A stretch of 43,931 nt of DNA. Origin: Pseudomonadota bacterium (lineage in GTDB: Bacteria > Pseudomonadota > Gammaproteobacteria > Pseudomonadales > Pseudohongiellaceae). The stretch covers positions 1 through 43,931 of the forward strand of contig JAQCKF010000027.1 of the NCBI GenBank assembly GCA_027592275.1. Reading direction: 5' to 3'. The position numbers and the translations under genes were made by a program. The notes beneath the pieces were generated by a model. The model did not search any database, had not been told where the DNA came from, and worked only from the letters and a program-made list of their open reading frames with translations. The first letter of the stretch is position 1, and every line of letters starts with the position of its first letter. Below are positions 24,576 to 33,549 of the stretch, piece after piece.

Positions 24576-25193
24576 TTATACGCTTAGATCGCGTTCGCTG
24601 GCAGCACAAAATTCCCGCCTGAGCTCTTCATAGCTCTCAACCGCAGGATATTGCGGGAACTCCTCGATAACGTTGGCCGGTGCTCGGAACAAGATGCCGG
24701 CGTCCGCCTCTTCCAGCATGGTTGTATCATTATAGGAGTCTCCGGAGGCTATCACTCGAAAATTCAGTCCATGCAGCGCCTTAACAGATTGCCGCTTAGG
24801 GTCTTTCTGTCGGAGCTTGTAATCCACGATCCTGCCGCTCTCATCCGCGACCAGACGATGACAAAACAATGTTGGGAAGTCGAGCTGGCGCATCAAAGGT
24901 TGAGAAAATTCATAGAAAGTATCTGATAAAATAATAAGTTGGAATCGTTCTTTTAACCAATCTATAAACTCTTTAGCTCCTGGCATTGGCGCCATGGTCG
25001 AGATGACCTCCTGAATGTCCGGAAGGCCTAAACCATGTTGGTCGAGAAGGGCCAGGCGCTGCTTCATTAGCACGTCATAATCTGGGATATCGCGCGTAGT
25101 TGCCGCCAACTCATCAATACCTGTCTTCTGCGCAAACCCGATCCATATCTCGGGCACTAGTACTCCTTCTAAATCTAGACAGGCTATTTCCAT
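24576..25193 (-). CDS. thrH: Phosphoserine phosphatase / homoserine phosphotransferase ThrH
   Basis: 205 residues from MEIACLDLEGVLVPEIW, the start found in Pseudomonas ThrH; an in-frame ATG three codons earlier (25202) is closer to the AGGAG. It is a HAD hydrolase whose first motif is D7-L-E9 rather than DxD, a ThrH hallmark, followed by LSDTFYEFSQPLMRQL and GDSYNDTTML. The enzyme dephosphorylates phosphoserine and can transfer the phosphate to homoserine, linking serine and threonine synthesis. Convergent with pabB (26-bp gap). Confidence 0.94.
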   Translation of the reverse strand: MEIACLDLEGVLVPEIWIGFAQKTGIDELAATTRDIPDYDVLMKQRLALLDQHGLGLPDIQEVISTMAPMPGAKEFIDWLKERFQLIILSDTFYEFSQPLMRQLDFPTLFCHRLVADESGRIVDYKLRQKDPKRQSVKALHGLNFRVIASGDSYNDTTMLEEADAGILFRAPANVIEEFPQYPAVESYEELRREFCAASERDLSV

Positions 25194-25202
25194 GACGTGC
25201 AT

Positions 25203-25573
25203 TTCTCCTTCTACGGTATTGAATAGTGCTTACTAATTCGACTCTAAACCGACGCTCTAAGCCAGCATCATTATCTCACTCGGCCTTCGCTACGTGGTAA
25301 GCGACTTAAACAGCATGAATTTAGCAGAAATTGCGAAGCCGGAACAGAGGCGCAACCAACTCTGTTGCTGTCTAATTACTAGATATAGATTTTGCAGCTC
25401 AGCAAACACCAATATTTAGTGGAAGAGCTCATTTAGACTGTCTAAGTGCTTAGTTTCATTAGAGTTTTTCACGTGGAACATTCTTATCGGCGGCTCAGCC
25501 AGCTAGTTTAATTGAACGACTTTAAGCGCGCTGTACACCTGCGCTTTACCGAGGACAGCAAATAGCCGAGAAT
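25203..25573. other. Intergenic stretch between thrH and cysH
   Basis: No gene found in the 371 bp. It is AT-rich in its middle and carries the palindrome listed at 25433-25445. It must contain the promoters of the divergent thrH and cysH, but I see no clear -35/-10 pair. Confidence 0.5.
25433..25445. promoter_or_regulatory. Perfect palindrome TTAGACTGTCTAA upstream of cysH
   Basis: A 6-1-6 perfect dyad about 130 bp before the cysH start. Its half site TTAGAC resembles the TTAGACAG boxes at 38996 and 39035. It could be an operator; no protein can be assigned. Confidence 0.3.
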
Positions 25574-26341
25574 ATGCCGCACCCGAACTCGGGAAAGCCC
25601 CTAGCCACGAAGACTCTAATGACTACAGCAAAAGAGATAGAAGAACTAAATACTCGCCTCAGCAACAGCAAGCCGAAGGACATAATCCAGGAAGTCAGTG
25701 AGCTGTGGCCTAACCTTGCTATTTCATTCAGTGGGGCTGAAGACGTAGCCCTTATAGACATGGCTAGCAAGCTGATCGATGAACCTGCCATCTTCACCCT
25801 AGATACCGGCCGACTGCATGCGCAGACCTACGAATTCATTGAAAGCGTGCGTAAGCACTACGAGCTACCGATCGAGACGCTTCACCCCGACCCGCAACAG
25901 CTAAGCCGGCTAATCAAAGACAAGGGGCTGTTTAGCTTCTATGAGGACGGCCACGAGGAATGCTGCGGCATCCGCAAGGTTGCACCGCTGCGAGCCAAGC
26001 TAGCAACGGTAGATGCCTGGATTACTGGCCAGAGGCGCGATCAGAGCCCAACCAGGGCCGAAGTACCCGTTATCCAGGTAGATAGCACCTTCTCTAGCCC
26101 TGATCACCCCGTTGTTAAGATAAACCCCCTTGCTAACTGGAGTTCAGAAGATGTGTGGAATTATATTCGCATGTTCGACGTGCCCTACAACCAACTGCAC
26201 GATAGTGGCTTCATCAGCATAGGCTGCGAGCCCTGCACTCGCCCGGTAGGACCGAACCAACATGAGCGAGAAGGACGCTGGTGGTGGGAAGAGACCACAA
26301 TTAAGGAGTGCGGCCTGCACCGAGGCAACGTAGAGGACTAG
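25574..26341 (+). CDS. cysH: Adenosine 5'-phosphosulfate reductase CysH
   Basis: 255 residues. C130-C131 (EECCGIRK) and C218-x-x-C221 (CEPC) bind the 4Fe-4S cluster, and C246 (KECGLH) is the catalytic cysteine that carries the thiosulfonate. The iron-sulfur cysteines mark it as an APS reductase like that of Pseudomonas, not the E. coli PAPS type. It reduces APS to sulfite with electrons from thioredoxin. An ATG at residue 16 (25619) is an alternative start. Convergent with cysB 28 bp away. Confidence 0.95.
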   Translation: MPHPNSGKPLATKTLMTTAKEIEELNTRLSNSKPKDIIQEVSELWPNLAISFSGAEDVALIDMASKLIDEPAIFTLDTGRLHAQTYEFIESVRKHYELPIETLHPDPQQLSRLIKDKGLFSFYEDGHEECCGIRKVAPLRAKLATVDAWITGQRRDQSPTRAEVPVIQVDSTFSSPDHPVVKINPLANWSSEDVWNYIRMFDVPYNQLHDSGFISIGCEPCTRPVGPNQHEREGRWWWEETTIKECGLHRGNVED

Positions 26342-26369
26342 TAAGTTCTTCTAGGGATCAGGGGCAGCC

Positions 26370-27344
26370 TCACAGCACAGGTAGCTCTATACCGTCTACC
26401 AGCTCATCCACGTCGCTCCTAGTCTTCGCTTCCAGGCTTCTGCGCACCAAATCTCGATCTAAGTGCGGAGCAAACATTTCAATAAAATCATACATATAGC
26501 CCCGAAAGTAGCTGTTACGACGGAAGCCAATCTTAGTAGTGCTTGATTCAAACAGCCTGCTGGCATCCAGCGCCACCAAATCACTATCAATCTCTGCATC
26601 GAATGCCATGCTGGCAACGATGCCAATGCCAAGGCCCAGCCGAACGTAGGTCTTGATAACGTCTGCATCGGCAGCTGTCAAAACAACCCGGGGCTTAAGG
26701 CCTTGAGCATCAAATGCCTCGTCAAGTTTGGACCTCCCAGTGAAGCCAAAAGTGTAGGTAACAATAGGATAAGTCGATATTTTATAGAGGCTTAATTCAT
26801 CTTCATCAGCTAAAGGGTGACCTTTTGGCACGAGGATCGACCGATTCCAGCGATAGCACGGCAGCATAAGCAGATCGGTATATAGCTCGAGCGCCTCTGT
26901 CGCGATGGCGAAATCAGCCCCAGCGTCTGCCGCTACGGCAGATATTTGGGTCGGTGTGCCCTGATGCAGCTGTAATGCGACATTGGGATACTTATTCATG
27001 AAGCGTCGAATAATCGGCGGTAACACGTAGCGGCACTGAGTATGGGTTGTTGCCAGCGATAGGCTTCCTCTGTGCTCATCGTTATGCTCCTGAGCTAGCG
27101 ACTGGATCTTCTTTACTTGCTGCAGGATTTCCCCGCTTGTCTCCAGAATTTCCCGCCCGGCCGGCGTAATCTCAATGAGATGCTTGCCCCTACGAGTAAA
27201 TATCTGCAGGCCCAGCTCTTCTTCTAGCAATCTAATCTGCTTACTTATGCCTGGTTGCGAGCTGTATAAGTGGGCCGCCGCCTGAGAAACGTTTAAGTCT
27301 TGCTTCGCGACCTCCCAGATATACCGAAGTTGGTGTAACTTCAT
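26370..27344 (-). CDS. cysB: LysR-type regulator CysB
   Basis: 324 residues, the exact CysB size. The helix-turn-helix is at residues about 1-60 (MKLHQLRYIWEVAKQDLNVSQAAAHLYSSQPGISKQIRLLE), followed by the effector domain with LSLATTHTQCRYVLPPII. CysB activates the sulfur-assimilation genes and senses N-acetylserine or O-acetylserine. It is convergent with its likely target cysH and divergent from a TauE/SafE-type transporter gene, with CysB-like repeats between them. Confidence 0.95.
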   Translation of the reverse strand: MKLHQLRYIWEVAKQDLNVSQAAAHLYSSQPGISKQIRLLEEELGLQIFTRRGKHLIEITPAGREILETSGEILQQVKKIQSLAQEHNDEHRGSLSLATTHTQCRYVLPPIIRRFMNKYPNVALQLHQGTPTQISAVAADAGADFAIATEALELYTDLLMLPCYRWNRSILVPKGHPLADEDELSLYKISTYPIVTYTFGFTGRSKLDEAFDAQGLKPRVVLTAADADVIKTYVRLGLGIGIVASMAFDAEIDSDLVALDASRLFESSTTKIGFRRNSYFRGYMYDFIEMFAPHLDRDLVRRSLEAKTRSDVDELVDGIELPVL

Positions 27345-27378
27345 GTCCTATTCCTTTGCGTTATCCGAAACGCAGAGG

Positions 27379-27420
27379 TTATTCCATTTAGTTATAAAAA
27401 TATTCTTAAATATTCCTTTC
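27379..27420. promoter_or_regulatory. Phased TATTCY repeats, candidate CysB sites
   Basis: TATTCC at 27380, TATTCT at 27401 and TATTCC at 27411 lie in direct orientation, spaced 21 and 10 bp, that is, on one face of the helix. CysB half sites known from enterics contain a TTCC core flanked by A/T. The sequence lies between cysB and the transporter gene and could serve both autoregulation and activation. Confidence 0.45.
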
Positions 27421-27491
27421 TTGCATAAAAATTTCTGTCTACTCTCGCTCTGTAAATACCGACCCACAGCGCAAGCTTTACAGAAGTCGAA

Positions 27492-28292
27492 ATGGAACTG
27501 ATCCTACATATCTCAGCCGGCGCCCTCGTTGGCTTCGCCATAGGCATTACCGGTGTCGGAGGCGGCTCGTTAATGACCCCATTATTGCTACTGTTTGGCT
27601 ACCCAGCCCCCGTGGCTATTGGCACAGACCTGCTCTATGCCGCTATAACTAAGGCCGGAGGTGCCCTATCTCATCACCGCGCAGGCAATGTCGACTGGAG
27701 TATAGTGCGCCTTCTCGCTTTAGGCAGCGTACCTACCGCTATTTTAGTCCACGCCGCCATTAGCCAAACCACCTTCCAGCAGTCCCCTGGGTTCGGTGAG
27801 CTGCTTACATTTAGTTTAGGCATAATGTTAATAGTAACCGCTATAATATTGATATTTAAAAATAAATTTAGAGAGAAAGCTGTAGACAATAAGCCGCCGT
27901 TTCTAATGAACTTCATACAGCGAAGGCGATCCGGACTTACTTTTTCGATGGGAATTGTGCTGGGGGTCTGCGCGACGCTCTCTTCCGTTGGAGCGGGAGC
28001 ATTCGCCGCCGCGATACTTCTGACGATTTACTCTCAAACCAGGACTGTGCAGATAATCGGCAGCGACATCGCTCATGCTGTGCCGCTTACTTTCATTGCC
28101 GGTCTGGGCTACCTGTTTGCAGGCTACGTAGACCTCATGCTGCTTCTGAGCCTGCTTGTTGGCTCACTACCAGCTATAGCACTGGGCTCGCTCCTCAGTG
28201 ATCGGGTACCAGAAAAGACACTACAGAGTCTGCTGACGGTAATCTTGCTTGGTTTGGGACTGTATTACACCATGTTTAATAAAATACATTAA
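27492..28292 (+). CDS. TauE/SafE (TSUP) family permease
   Basis: 266 residues with about eight hydrophobic helices and the TSUP opening GALVGFAIGITGVGGGSLMTP (about residues 11-31), repeated in divergent form in the second half (GIVLGVCATLSSVGAGA). TSUP proteins move sulfite, sulfonates, sulfolactate or other organic anions across the inner membrane. Substrate cannot be read from sequence; the position next to cysB and cysH and the CysB-like repeats upstream make sulfate or sulfite the best guess. Confidence 0.85.
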   Translation: MELILHISAGALVGFAIGITGVGGGSLMTPLLLLFGYPAPVAIGTDLLYAAITKAGGALSHHRAGNVDWSIVRLLALGSVPTAILVHAAISQTTFQQSPGFGELLTFSLGIMLIVTAIILIFKNKFREKAVDNKPPFLMNFIQRRRSGLTFSMGIVLGVCATLSSVGAGAFAAAILLTIYSQTRTVQIIGSDIAHAVPLTFIAGLGYLFAGYVDLMLLLSLLVGSLPAIALGSLLSDRVPEKTLQSLLTVILLGLGLYYTMFNKIH

Positions 28293-28316
28293 TTAGTTAT
28301 TTCAACTCATTGTTAT

Positions 28317-29279
28317 TTATATCTTTTCATTTGCTATACCGTGTGGAACATGCCCTGTTGCCACATGATTTCGCGCTGATTCACAGTGCGCTTCCTGATC
28401 GTCGAAGAACACATCCGCATCGAAGGCGCGGAGAAACTCTCCCTTGTCGAGTCCGCCAAGAAACAGGGACTCATCGATACGTATGTTCCATGCACGAAGC
28501 GTACGCACCACTCGCTCATGGGCTGGAGCGGCACGGGCCGTTACTAAGCAAGTTCTCAGAGGCGACTCGCCTGGCGGAAACACCATCTGAATCTGCTGTA
28601 AAGCAGCGAGAACAGGTTTAAAGGGGCCGCCACTCAATGGCTCGTTGGCAGCCTCCTTTTCATTCTTAGTAAAGGCAGCTAAGCCCTTGTTTTTAAAAAT
28701 TTTCTCAGAATCATCCGAGAACAAAACCGCGTCTCCATCGAATGCGATCTTGAGCTTCTCACTGGGAGTTGTGCTTTTCTCTGAAGGTAAAATTGTTGCA
28801 GCAGCCACTCCAGATTCCAACGCTTGCCTCACATCGGCCCCATCCGTGGAGAGAAAAAGATGGCTATTGAAGGCTGAGATATAGCGATAGGGACTCTCAC
28901 CGCCACTAAACGCCGCACGACTTATGTCTAGCCCATAGTGCTGAATCGAATTAAAAACGCGGAGACCGGTATCTGCACTGTTGCGCGAGAGGAGAATGAC
29001 CTGCACCGGAGATTCATCCAGCAGCTTATTCAGGCCTAGAAGTTTCTGTACGAGCAGAAACGCATCCCCTTGCTCTAGCGGCTGATCTTCCTTGGAAATT
29101 TGATATTGCTGATAAGCATCCAAGCCTTCTTCTTCGAAGACGCGATGGCTGTCTTCCAAATTGAACAAAGCCCGGGAAGATATCGCAATAACCAGAGGAT
29201 CTATCTTTGCTTGAGTTACCATTACAGACTCGTGTTGCCAGTTGCTACTATGATAGATCGCTACCGCGCAGTTTGCCAT
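28317..29279 (-). CDS. Cytosolic 5'-nucleotidase (PF06189 type)
   Basis: 320 residues, or 301 if translation starts at the ATG of MVTQAKIDPLVIAIS (29222), where similarity to the family begins. Motifs: VIAISSRALFNLEDSHRVFEEEGL, ILLSRNSADTGLRVFNSIQHYGLDI, and FDGDAVLFSDDSE, which holds the acidic metal-binding residues. Members dephosphorylate nucleoside monophosphates in the cytosol. Divergent from the patatin gene across 150 bp; no operon partner. Confidence 0.88.
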   Translation of the reverse strand: MANCAVAIYHSSNWQHESVMVTQAKIDPLVIAISSRALFNLEDSHRVFEEEGLDAYQQYQISKEDQPLEQGDAFLLVQKLLGLNKLLDESPVQVILLSRNSADTGLRVFNSIQHYGLDISRAAFSGGESPYRYISAFNSHLFLSTDGADVRQALESGVAAATILPSEKSTTPSEKLKIAFDGDAVLFSDDSEKIFKNKGLAAFTKNEKEAANEPLSGGPFKPVLAALQQIQMVFPPGESPLRTCLVTARAAPAHERVVRTLRAWNIRIDESLFLGGLDKGEFLRAFDADVFFDDQEAHCESARNHVATGHVPHGIANEKI

Positions 29280-29429
29280 TAGGCAATCCGAATAAAACTA
29301 GCTGCAATTAATCAGGTAATAGACGAAGTAATAATCGTAAGTAATTGTTAGTAATTAATTTAGAATAGAAACGCACATGGCTGAACAAGAGTAGGCAGGC
29401 CGCCAGGGCCAGGGAGAAGCAAGATCAGC

Positions 29430-30560
29430 ATGTTAGAAGCAAAAAATGCAGACCGAATTGGTCTACTGCTCTCTGGAGGCGGCGCTCGCGCGGCCTATCA
29501 AGTAGGCGTGCTTCGTGCCATCTCCGAGTTACTGCCAAAGAACGCTAGCAACCCCTTCCACATTATTTCTGGGACCTCGGCTGGTGCACTTAACGCCGCC
29601 TCATTAGCTTGTCACGCCCATCGCCTTCGAACTGGAGTAAAGCTACTCGAGCACGTTTGGAAGAACATAAGCAGCTATAAGGTCTACACGCCACAGTCCG
29701 GCAAGTTACTCGGCAGCGCCTCTATCATGCTGTTCGCTTCAATGCGTACGAAAGATACCGATGTGCCGATCTCCCTTTTAGACAACTCTCCCTTGCTTCA
29801 TCTGCTTCAGCGCGTGCTAAAACTCGATAAGATTCAGAGGAATATAGACAGAGGCTTACTCGATGCACTAAGTATCACTACATCTTCTTACAATACCGGC
29901 GAGTCAGTTTCCTTCTATCAGGGAATGAAAGGACTTAGTGATTGGCAAGGCCCGCATCGCATCGGTAGGAGCGGCACAATAAGCTACTCGCACTTGATGG
30001 CCTCCTCGGCACTACCCGTGCTATTCCCCGCGGTTAAGATCGATGAACAATTCTATGGTGATGGCGCTGTTCGCCAGCTGGCTCCAACATCGACCCCGAT
30101 TCACCTCGGCGCCACCCGACTACTAGTGATTGGCGTCAGTGGCAACCGCAGCAATTCTCCTGCAGGGAACACCAATGCCGCCGCTCCGTCCATCTTGCAG
30201 ATTTTGGGGCACATCTTAAACAGCGCTTTCGTCGACACTCTGGAAAATGACTTGGAGTTTCTTCGTGATATGAATGACGTTCTGGATCAACTACCTCAAG
30301 GGGTAATAAATAGCCCAAAGATTAGCGCTCAAAAAATTGAACTGCTTGAGATTTCCCCGAGTAAAGAAATCAATATCTTGGCCAAACAATTCTACGATGA
30401 ACTGCCGAAACAGATGGCTAAGAACATAAAACCGGACTCCTCAAGCACGCTGCTAAGCCTTATACTCTTTGAGAAAGGGTTTTGCAGCGCACTATGGAAA
30501 ATGGGATATGAGGATGCCTTATCCAAGGAGAGCAAAATTAGGCACTTTTTCCGGAATTAG
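29430..30560 (+). CDS. Patatin-like phospholipase
   Basis: 376 residues. The oxyanion glycine run LLSGGGARAAY (13-23), nucleophile elbow GTSAG (48-52, Ser50) and catalytic DGA (D211) form the patatin Ser-Asp dyad. There is no signal peptide, so it probably acts in the cytoplasm or at the inner face of the membrane. Members cleave acyl groups from phospholipids or other lipids; the C-terminal 150 residues are unassigned. ATG chosen because GGGAGAAG lies about 12 nt upstream. Confidence 0.87.
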   Translation: MLEAKNADRIGLLLSGGGARAAYQVGVLRAISELLPKNASNPFHIISGTSAGALNAASLACHAHRLRTGVKLLEHVWKNISSYKVYTPQSGKLLGSASIMLFASMRTKDTDVPISLLDNSPLLHLLQRVLKLDKIQRNIDRGLLDALSITTSSYNTGESVSFYQGMKGLSDWQGPHRIGRSGTISYSHLMASSALPVLFPAVKIDEQFYGDGAVRQLAPTSTPIHLGATRLLVIGVSGNRSNSPAGNTNAAAPSILQILGHILNSAFVDTLENDLEFLRDMNDVLDQLPQGVINSPKISAQKIELLEISPSKEINILAKQFYDELPKQMAKNIKPDSSSTLLSLILFEKGFCSALWKMGYEDALSKESKIRHFFRN

Positions 30561-30881
30561 CGTTAAGCTGTTTATAGCGGTGCAAGCCAAGCCACAATAT
30601 CCTGCCGGTTTTAGCTAGAACTAGTTGATAATAATCTTCTGCATAATAAAGATTAGTTAACTGGCTGATTTCAAAACCTATCTATCGAGAGCCCTCGGAA
30701 ATTCCCTGCCGTTGAACTGGGATCAGGAAGCGCGATTGGTATCTTTTTGAGCTGGAACAAAGCCTGTTTCTCGTCTGTAATTTCTGCATTGAATGATACA
30801 ATCTACTCCGCAAAACCGCCGCGGCTTTCCGGCCGCTGCGGCAACAGCAAACCAACAAACTTAATAACTTAGGATAAAGAT
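30561..30881. other. Intergenic stretch before the argD-like gene
   Basis: 321 bp without a gene. It carries a TACAAT -10-like box at 30797-30802 (no matching -35) and a GC-rich hairpin listed separately. The rest shows nothing I can interpret. Confidence 0.45.
30816..30841 (+). other. GC-rich hairpin in the leader of the argD-like gene
   Basis: CCGCCGCGGC and GGCCGCTGCGG can pair around a short TTTCC loop with one bulge. There is no T tract, so it is not a terminator. It lies just after a -10-like box and would be at the 5' end of the message, 40 nt before the ATG. Confidence 0.3.
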
Positions 30882-32063
30882 ATGAGCTCTGCCCTCATGC
30901 AGAATTATGGAGCTCGGGAGCTGAAGTTTGAACGCGGCGAAGGCTCCTATTTACTTACTAAAGATGGCGAGCGCTATCTCGATTTCGGAATGGGAATCGC
31001 AGTGAACTGCCTTGGGCACTGCAATCCTAAATTGATCGAGGCATTGACAGATCAGGCGAATCGCGTTTGGCATACCTCCAACCTCTACAACATCGAGCTA
31101 GGCGAGCAGCTCGCCAACAAACTGGTCGCGAGCACATTCGCCGATCGGGTCTTCTTCTGCAACTCCGGCACCGAGGCGATTGAATGTGGCTTCAAAGCTA
31201 TTCGCCGCTACTTCCATTCTAAGAACGAGGGTCATAAGAATCGTATTGTGTCGATGAGCGGCGCATTCCATGGCCGTAGCCTTGCCGCTATCGCGTGTGC
31301 TGCTAACCCTGTTCATTGCGAGGGCTTTCTCGTGGGAGACCCGGGCTTTGATCAGGCTGAGTTCGGAAACTACGAATCACTGCTGTGTGCAGTCAACGAG
31401 AACACAGCCGGGATCATCATCGAACCTGTCCAAGGTGAAGGCGGCATTAGCGTGGCTGGATTAGATTATCTTAAGGCTGTCAGAGAGTTATGCGACTCAC
31501 ATAACATCCTACTTATGTTTGATGAAGTGCAGTGCGGTATAGCACGCACCGGCACTCTCTATGCCTATCAGCAATTGGGCGTTACCCCCGATATACTTGC
31601 CAGTGCAAAGGGGCTTGGTGGAGGGTTTCCCATAGGCGCGTGTCTGGCCACGGAAGAAGTAGCGAGCGCGTTGGTACCCGGCACTCACGGCAGTACTTTC
31701 GGCGGTAATCCGCTGGCAACGGCCGTTGGTAACGCCGTTATAGATACACTGAACAATGCTGAGTTTCTTAAAAATATCATCGAGTTAGGAAACTATCTAA
31801 AAGCTGAACTTTCGATACTCGTCGTGCGTTATCCGCAACTTTTGTCTGATGTAAAGGGCCTAGGCCTGATGCTGGGCCTGTATTGCCTGGCCGATGCTGG
31901 GCAATTAATTACACGGCTGCAGGAAAAGAAGCTATTGGTTGTTAAGGCTGGAGGGAATAGTGTGCGTTTATTGCCCGCTCTAAATGTCAGCAAGAAGGAA
32001 ATAGATTCTGCAATAGAAATTATCAGTAAAGTATTGTCAGATATAGAAAATAATCAGACCTAA
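30882..32063 (+). CDS. argD: Acetylornithine aminotransferase-family class III transaminase
   Basis: 393 residues, the length of ArgD. PLP contacts: the NSGTEAIECGFKAIRRY loop (94-110), D214 of FDEVQCG, and lysine K243 in SAKGLGGGFPIG. It should move the amino group of N-acetylornithine or succinyldiaminopimelate to 2-oxoglutarate. Several class III aminotransferases share this layout, and no other arg gene is near, so the symbol is by similarity. GGAT lies before the ATG; the epoxide hydrolase gene follows after 39 bp. Confidence 0.8.
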   Translation: MSSALMQNYGARELKFERGEGSYLLTKDGERYLDFGMGIAVNCLGHCNPKLIEALTDQANRVWHTSNLYNIELGEQLANKLVASTFADRVFFCNSGTEAIECGFKAIRRYFHSKNEGHKNRIVSMSGAFHGRSLAAIACAANPVHCEGFLVGDPGFDQAEFGNYESLLCAVNENTAGIIIEPVQGEGGISVAGLDYLKAVRELCDSHNILLMFDEVQCGIARTGTLYAYQQLGVTPDILASAKGLGGGFPIGACLATEEVASALVPGTHGSTFGGNPLATAVGNAVIDTLNNAEFLKNIIELGNYLKAELSILVVRYPQLLSDVKGLGLMLGLYCLADAGQLITRLQEKKLLVVKAGGNSVRLLPALNVSKKEIDSAIEIISKVLSDIENNQT

Positions 32064-32102
32064 AACAAGAAGTCACTACCAGCTTCGGCTACGGAGTAAG
32101 CT

Positions 32103-33476
32103 ATGCACTCAAAATTATCAGCACATCCTGTAAAGCGACCGGCACTCATCTGGGTGGCTATTCATTACGGCGCTGTGCTCACTGCAATCATCGCCATCTT
32201 CCTTGGATCAGTCGCCATCGCTAAGCCTGACCTACTCACATCGAGCCTAGCGATGCTAAATAACACCACACCCTCCTCGAGCGAGAAGCCCATGCCGCAA
32301 TCCAAGTTTGCAAACAACGCACCTATTATACCCTTTGAGATCGACATCTCGGACGCTGCGATTTCGGATCTTCAGCGCAGGCTTGCAACCACCCGCATGC
32401 CCGATCAGATAGCAGATACCACCTGGGAGTACGGAACCTATTCCAGCTACCTGACCGAGTTGCTCAATTATTGGAAGAACGACTTCGATTGGAAAAAACA
32501 AGAATCTCAGTTAAATGAATTCGATCAGTTCAAAACTGAAATTGATGGCTTAGACATGCACTTCATTCACCAGCGTTCCGAAAACCCCGATGCAATTCCT
32601 TTAATGATTGTTCACGGCTGGCCAGGATCGGTAGCGGAATTCTCGAAGATCATAGGCCCCCTAACCGACCCCGTCGCTCATGGAGGAGATATTGCAGATT
32701 CATATCATGTCATAGCGCCCTCACTTCCCGGCTTTGGCTTCTCAGAGAAACCCAATGAACCAGGTTATAGCCCGGAGAAGTTTGCCCATATCCTTGCCGG
32801 TCTTATGCAGCGCCTTGGTTATGAACAATATGCAATCGCTGGCGGTGATTGGGGAGCCATCATCAATCGCTATCTCGCCAACAATTACCCAGAACGATTG
32901 CTAGGTCTCCATTCAAATATGGTTCTAGCAGGCCCACCAGCAGACGAGGCGCAGCGAGACGACGTCTCCCAGGCAGTAAACAGCTTACGCACTGCGCGAA
33001 CTGCTTATATGCTAAATGAAGTTGGCTATCAACGAATTCAGGGGACTAAGCCGCAAAGCTTAGGATATGGATTAAATGACTCGCCGGCTGGACTGGCAGC
33101 ATGGATCGTAGAGAAGTTTCACGGTTGGTCCGACTTGCCGCAGGGCGCAGACGGATATCTCGACGATTACTTCACCAAGGATGAGCTGCTAACTAATATC
33201 TCCATCTATTGGTTTACAGAGACAATTACATCTTCTATGCGTATCTATTACGAAAGCAATAAGACACCGGTCGTCAAGCCGATCGAGTATATCAATGTGC
33301 CGACCGGGGTCGCCGTCTATCCCGCCGAGATATATATAACACCAAGATCTTGGGTGGCTGCCGCCTATGATTTACGTCACTACTCCCTCATGGAAGCCGG
33401 CGGACACTTCGCAGCACTGGAACAGCCTGCGAGCTATATAAACGAGCTAAACACATTTTTCCGTTTACTCCGTTAA
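32103..33476 (+). CDS. Epoxide hydrolase-type alpha/beta hydrolase, membrane-anchored
   Basis: 457 residues. A hydrophobic N-terminal segment (about 14-40) anchors or exports it; the epoxide-hydrolase N-terminal domain starts near residue 77 (PFEIDISDAAISDLQRRL). The oxyanion motif HGWPGS is at 171-176, the nucleophile D249 is in AGGDWGA, and the catalytic H435 is in GGHFAALEQP. These enzymes open epoxides to diols; relatives are the juvenile-hormone and microsomal types. The substrate is unknown. It lies between the aminotransferase and the AbgT gene, all on the same strand. Confidence 0.87.
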   Translation: MHSKLSAHPVKRPALIWVAIHYGAVLTAIIAIFLGSVAIAKPDLLTSSLAMLNNTTPSSSEKPMPQSKFANNAPIIPFEIDISDAAISDLQRRLATTRMPDQIADTTWEYGTYSSYLTELLNYWKNDFDWKKQESQLNEFDQFKTEIDGLDMHFIHQRSENPDAIPLMIVHGWPGSVAEFSKIIGPLTDPVAHGGDIADSYHVIAPSLPGFGFSEKPNEPGYSPEKFAHILAGLMQRLGYEQYAIAGGDWGAIINRYLANNYPERLLGLHSNMVLAGPPADEAQRDDVSQAVNSLRTARTAYMLNEVGYQRIQGTKPQSLGYGLNDSPAGLAAWIVEKFHGWSDLPQGADGYLDDYFTKDELLTNISIYWFTETITSSMRIYYESNKTPVVKPIEYINVPTGVAVYPAEIYITPRSWVAAAYDLRHYSLMEAGGHFAALEQPASYINELNTFFRLLR

Positions 33477-33549
33477 GGGGCTGCCCTAAAGTAAATGCGA
33501 TTATTTATAAGAACCGACTGACAAGCATCAGCAGCCTGGGACAATAACA

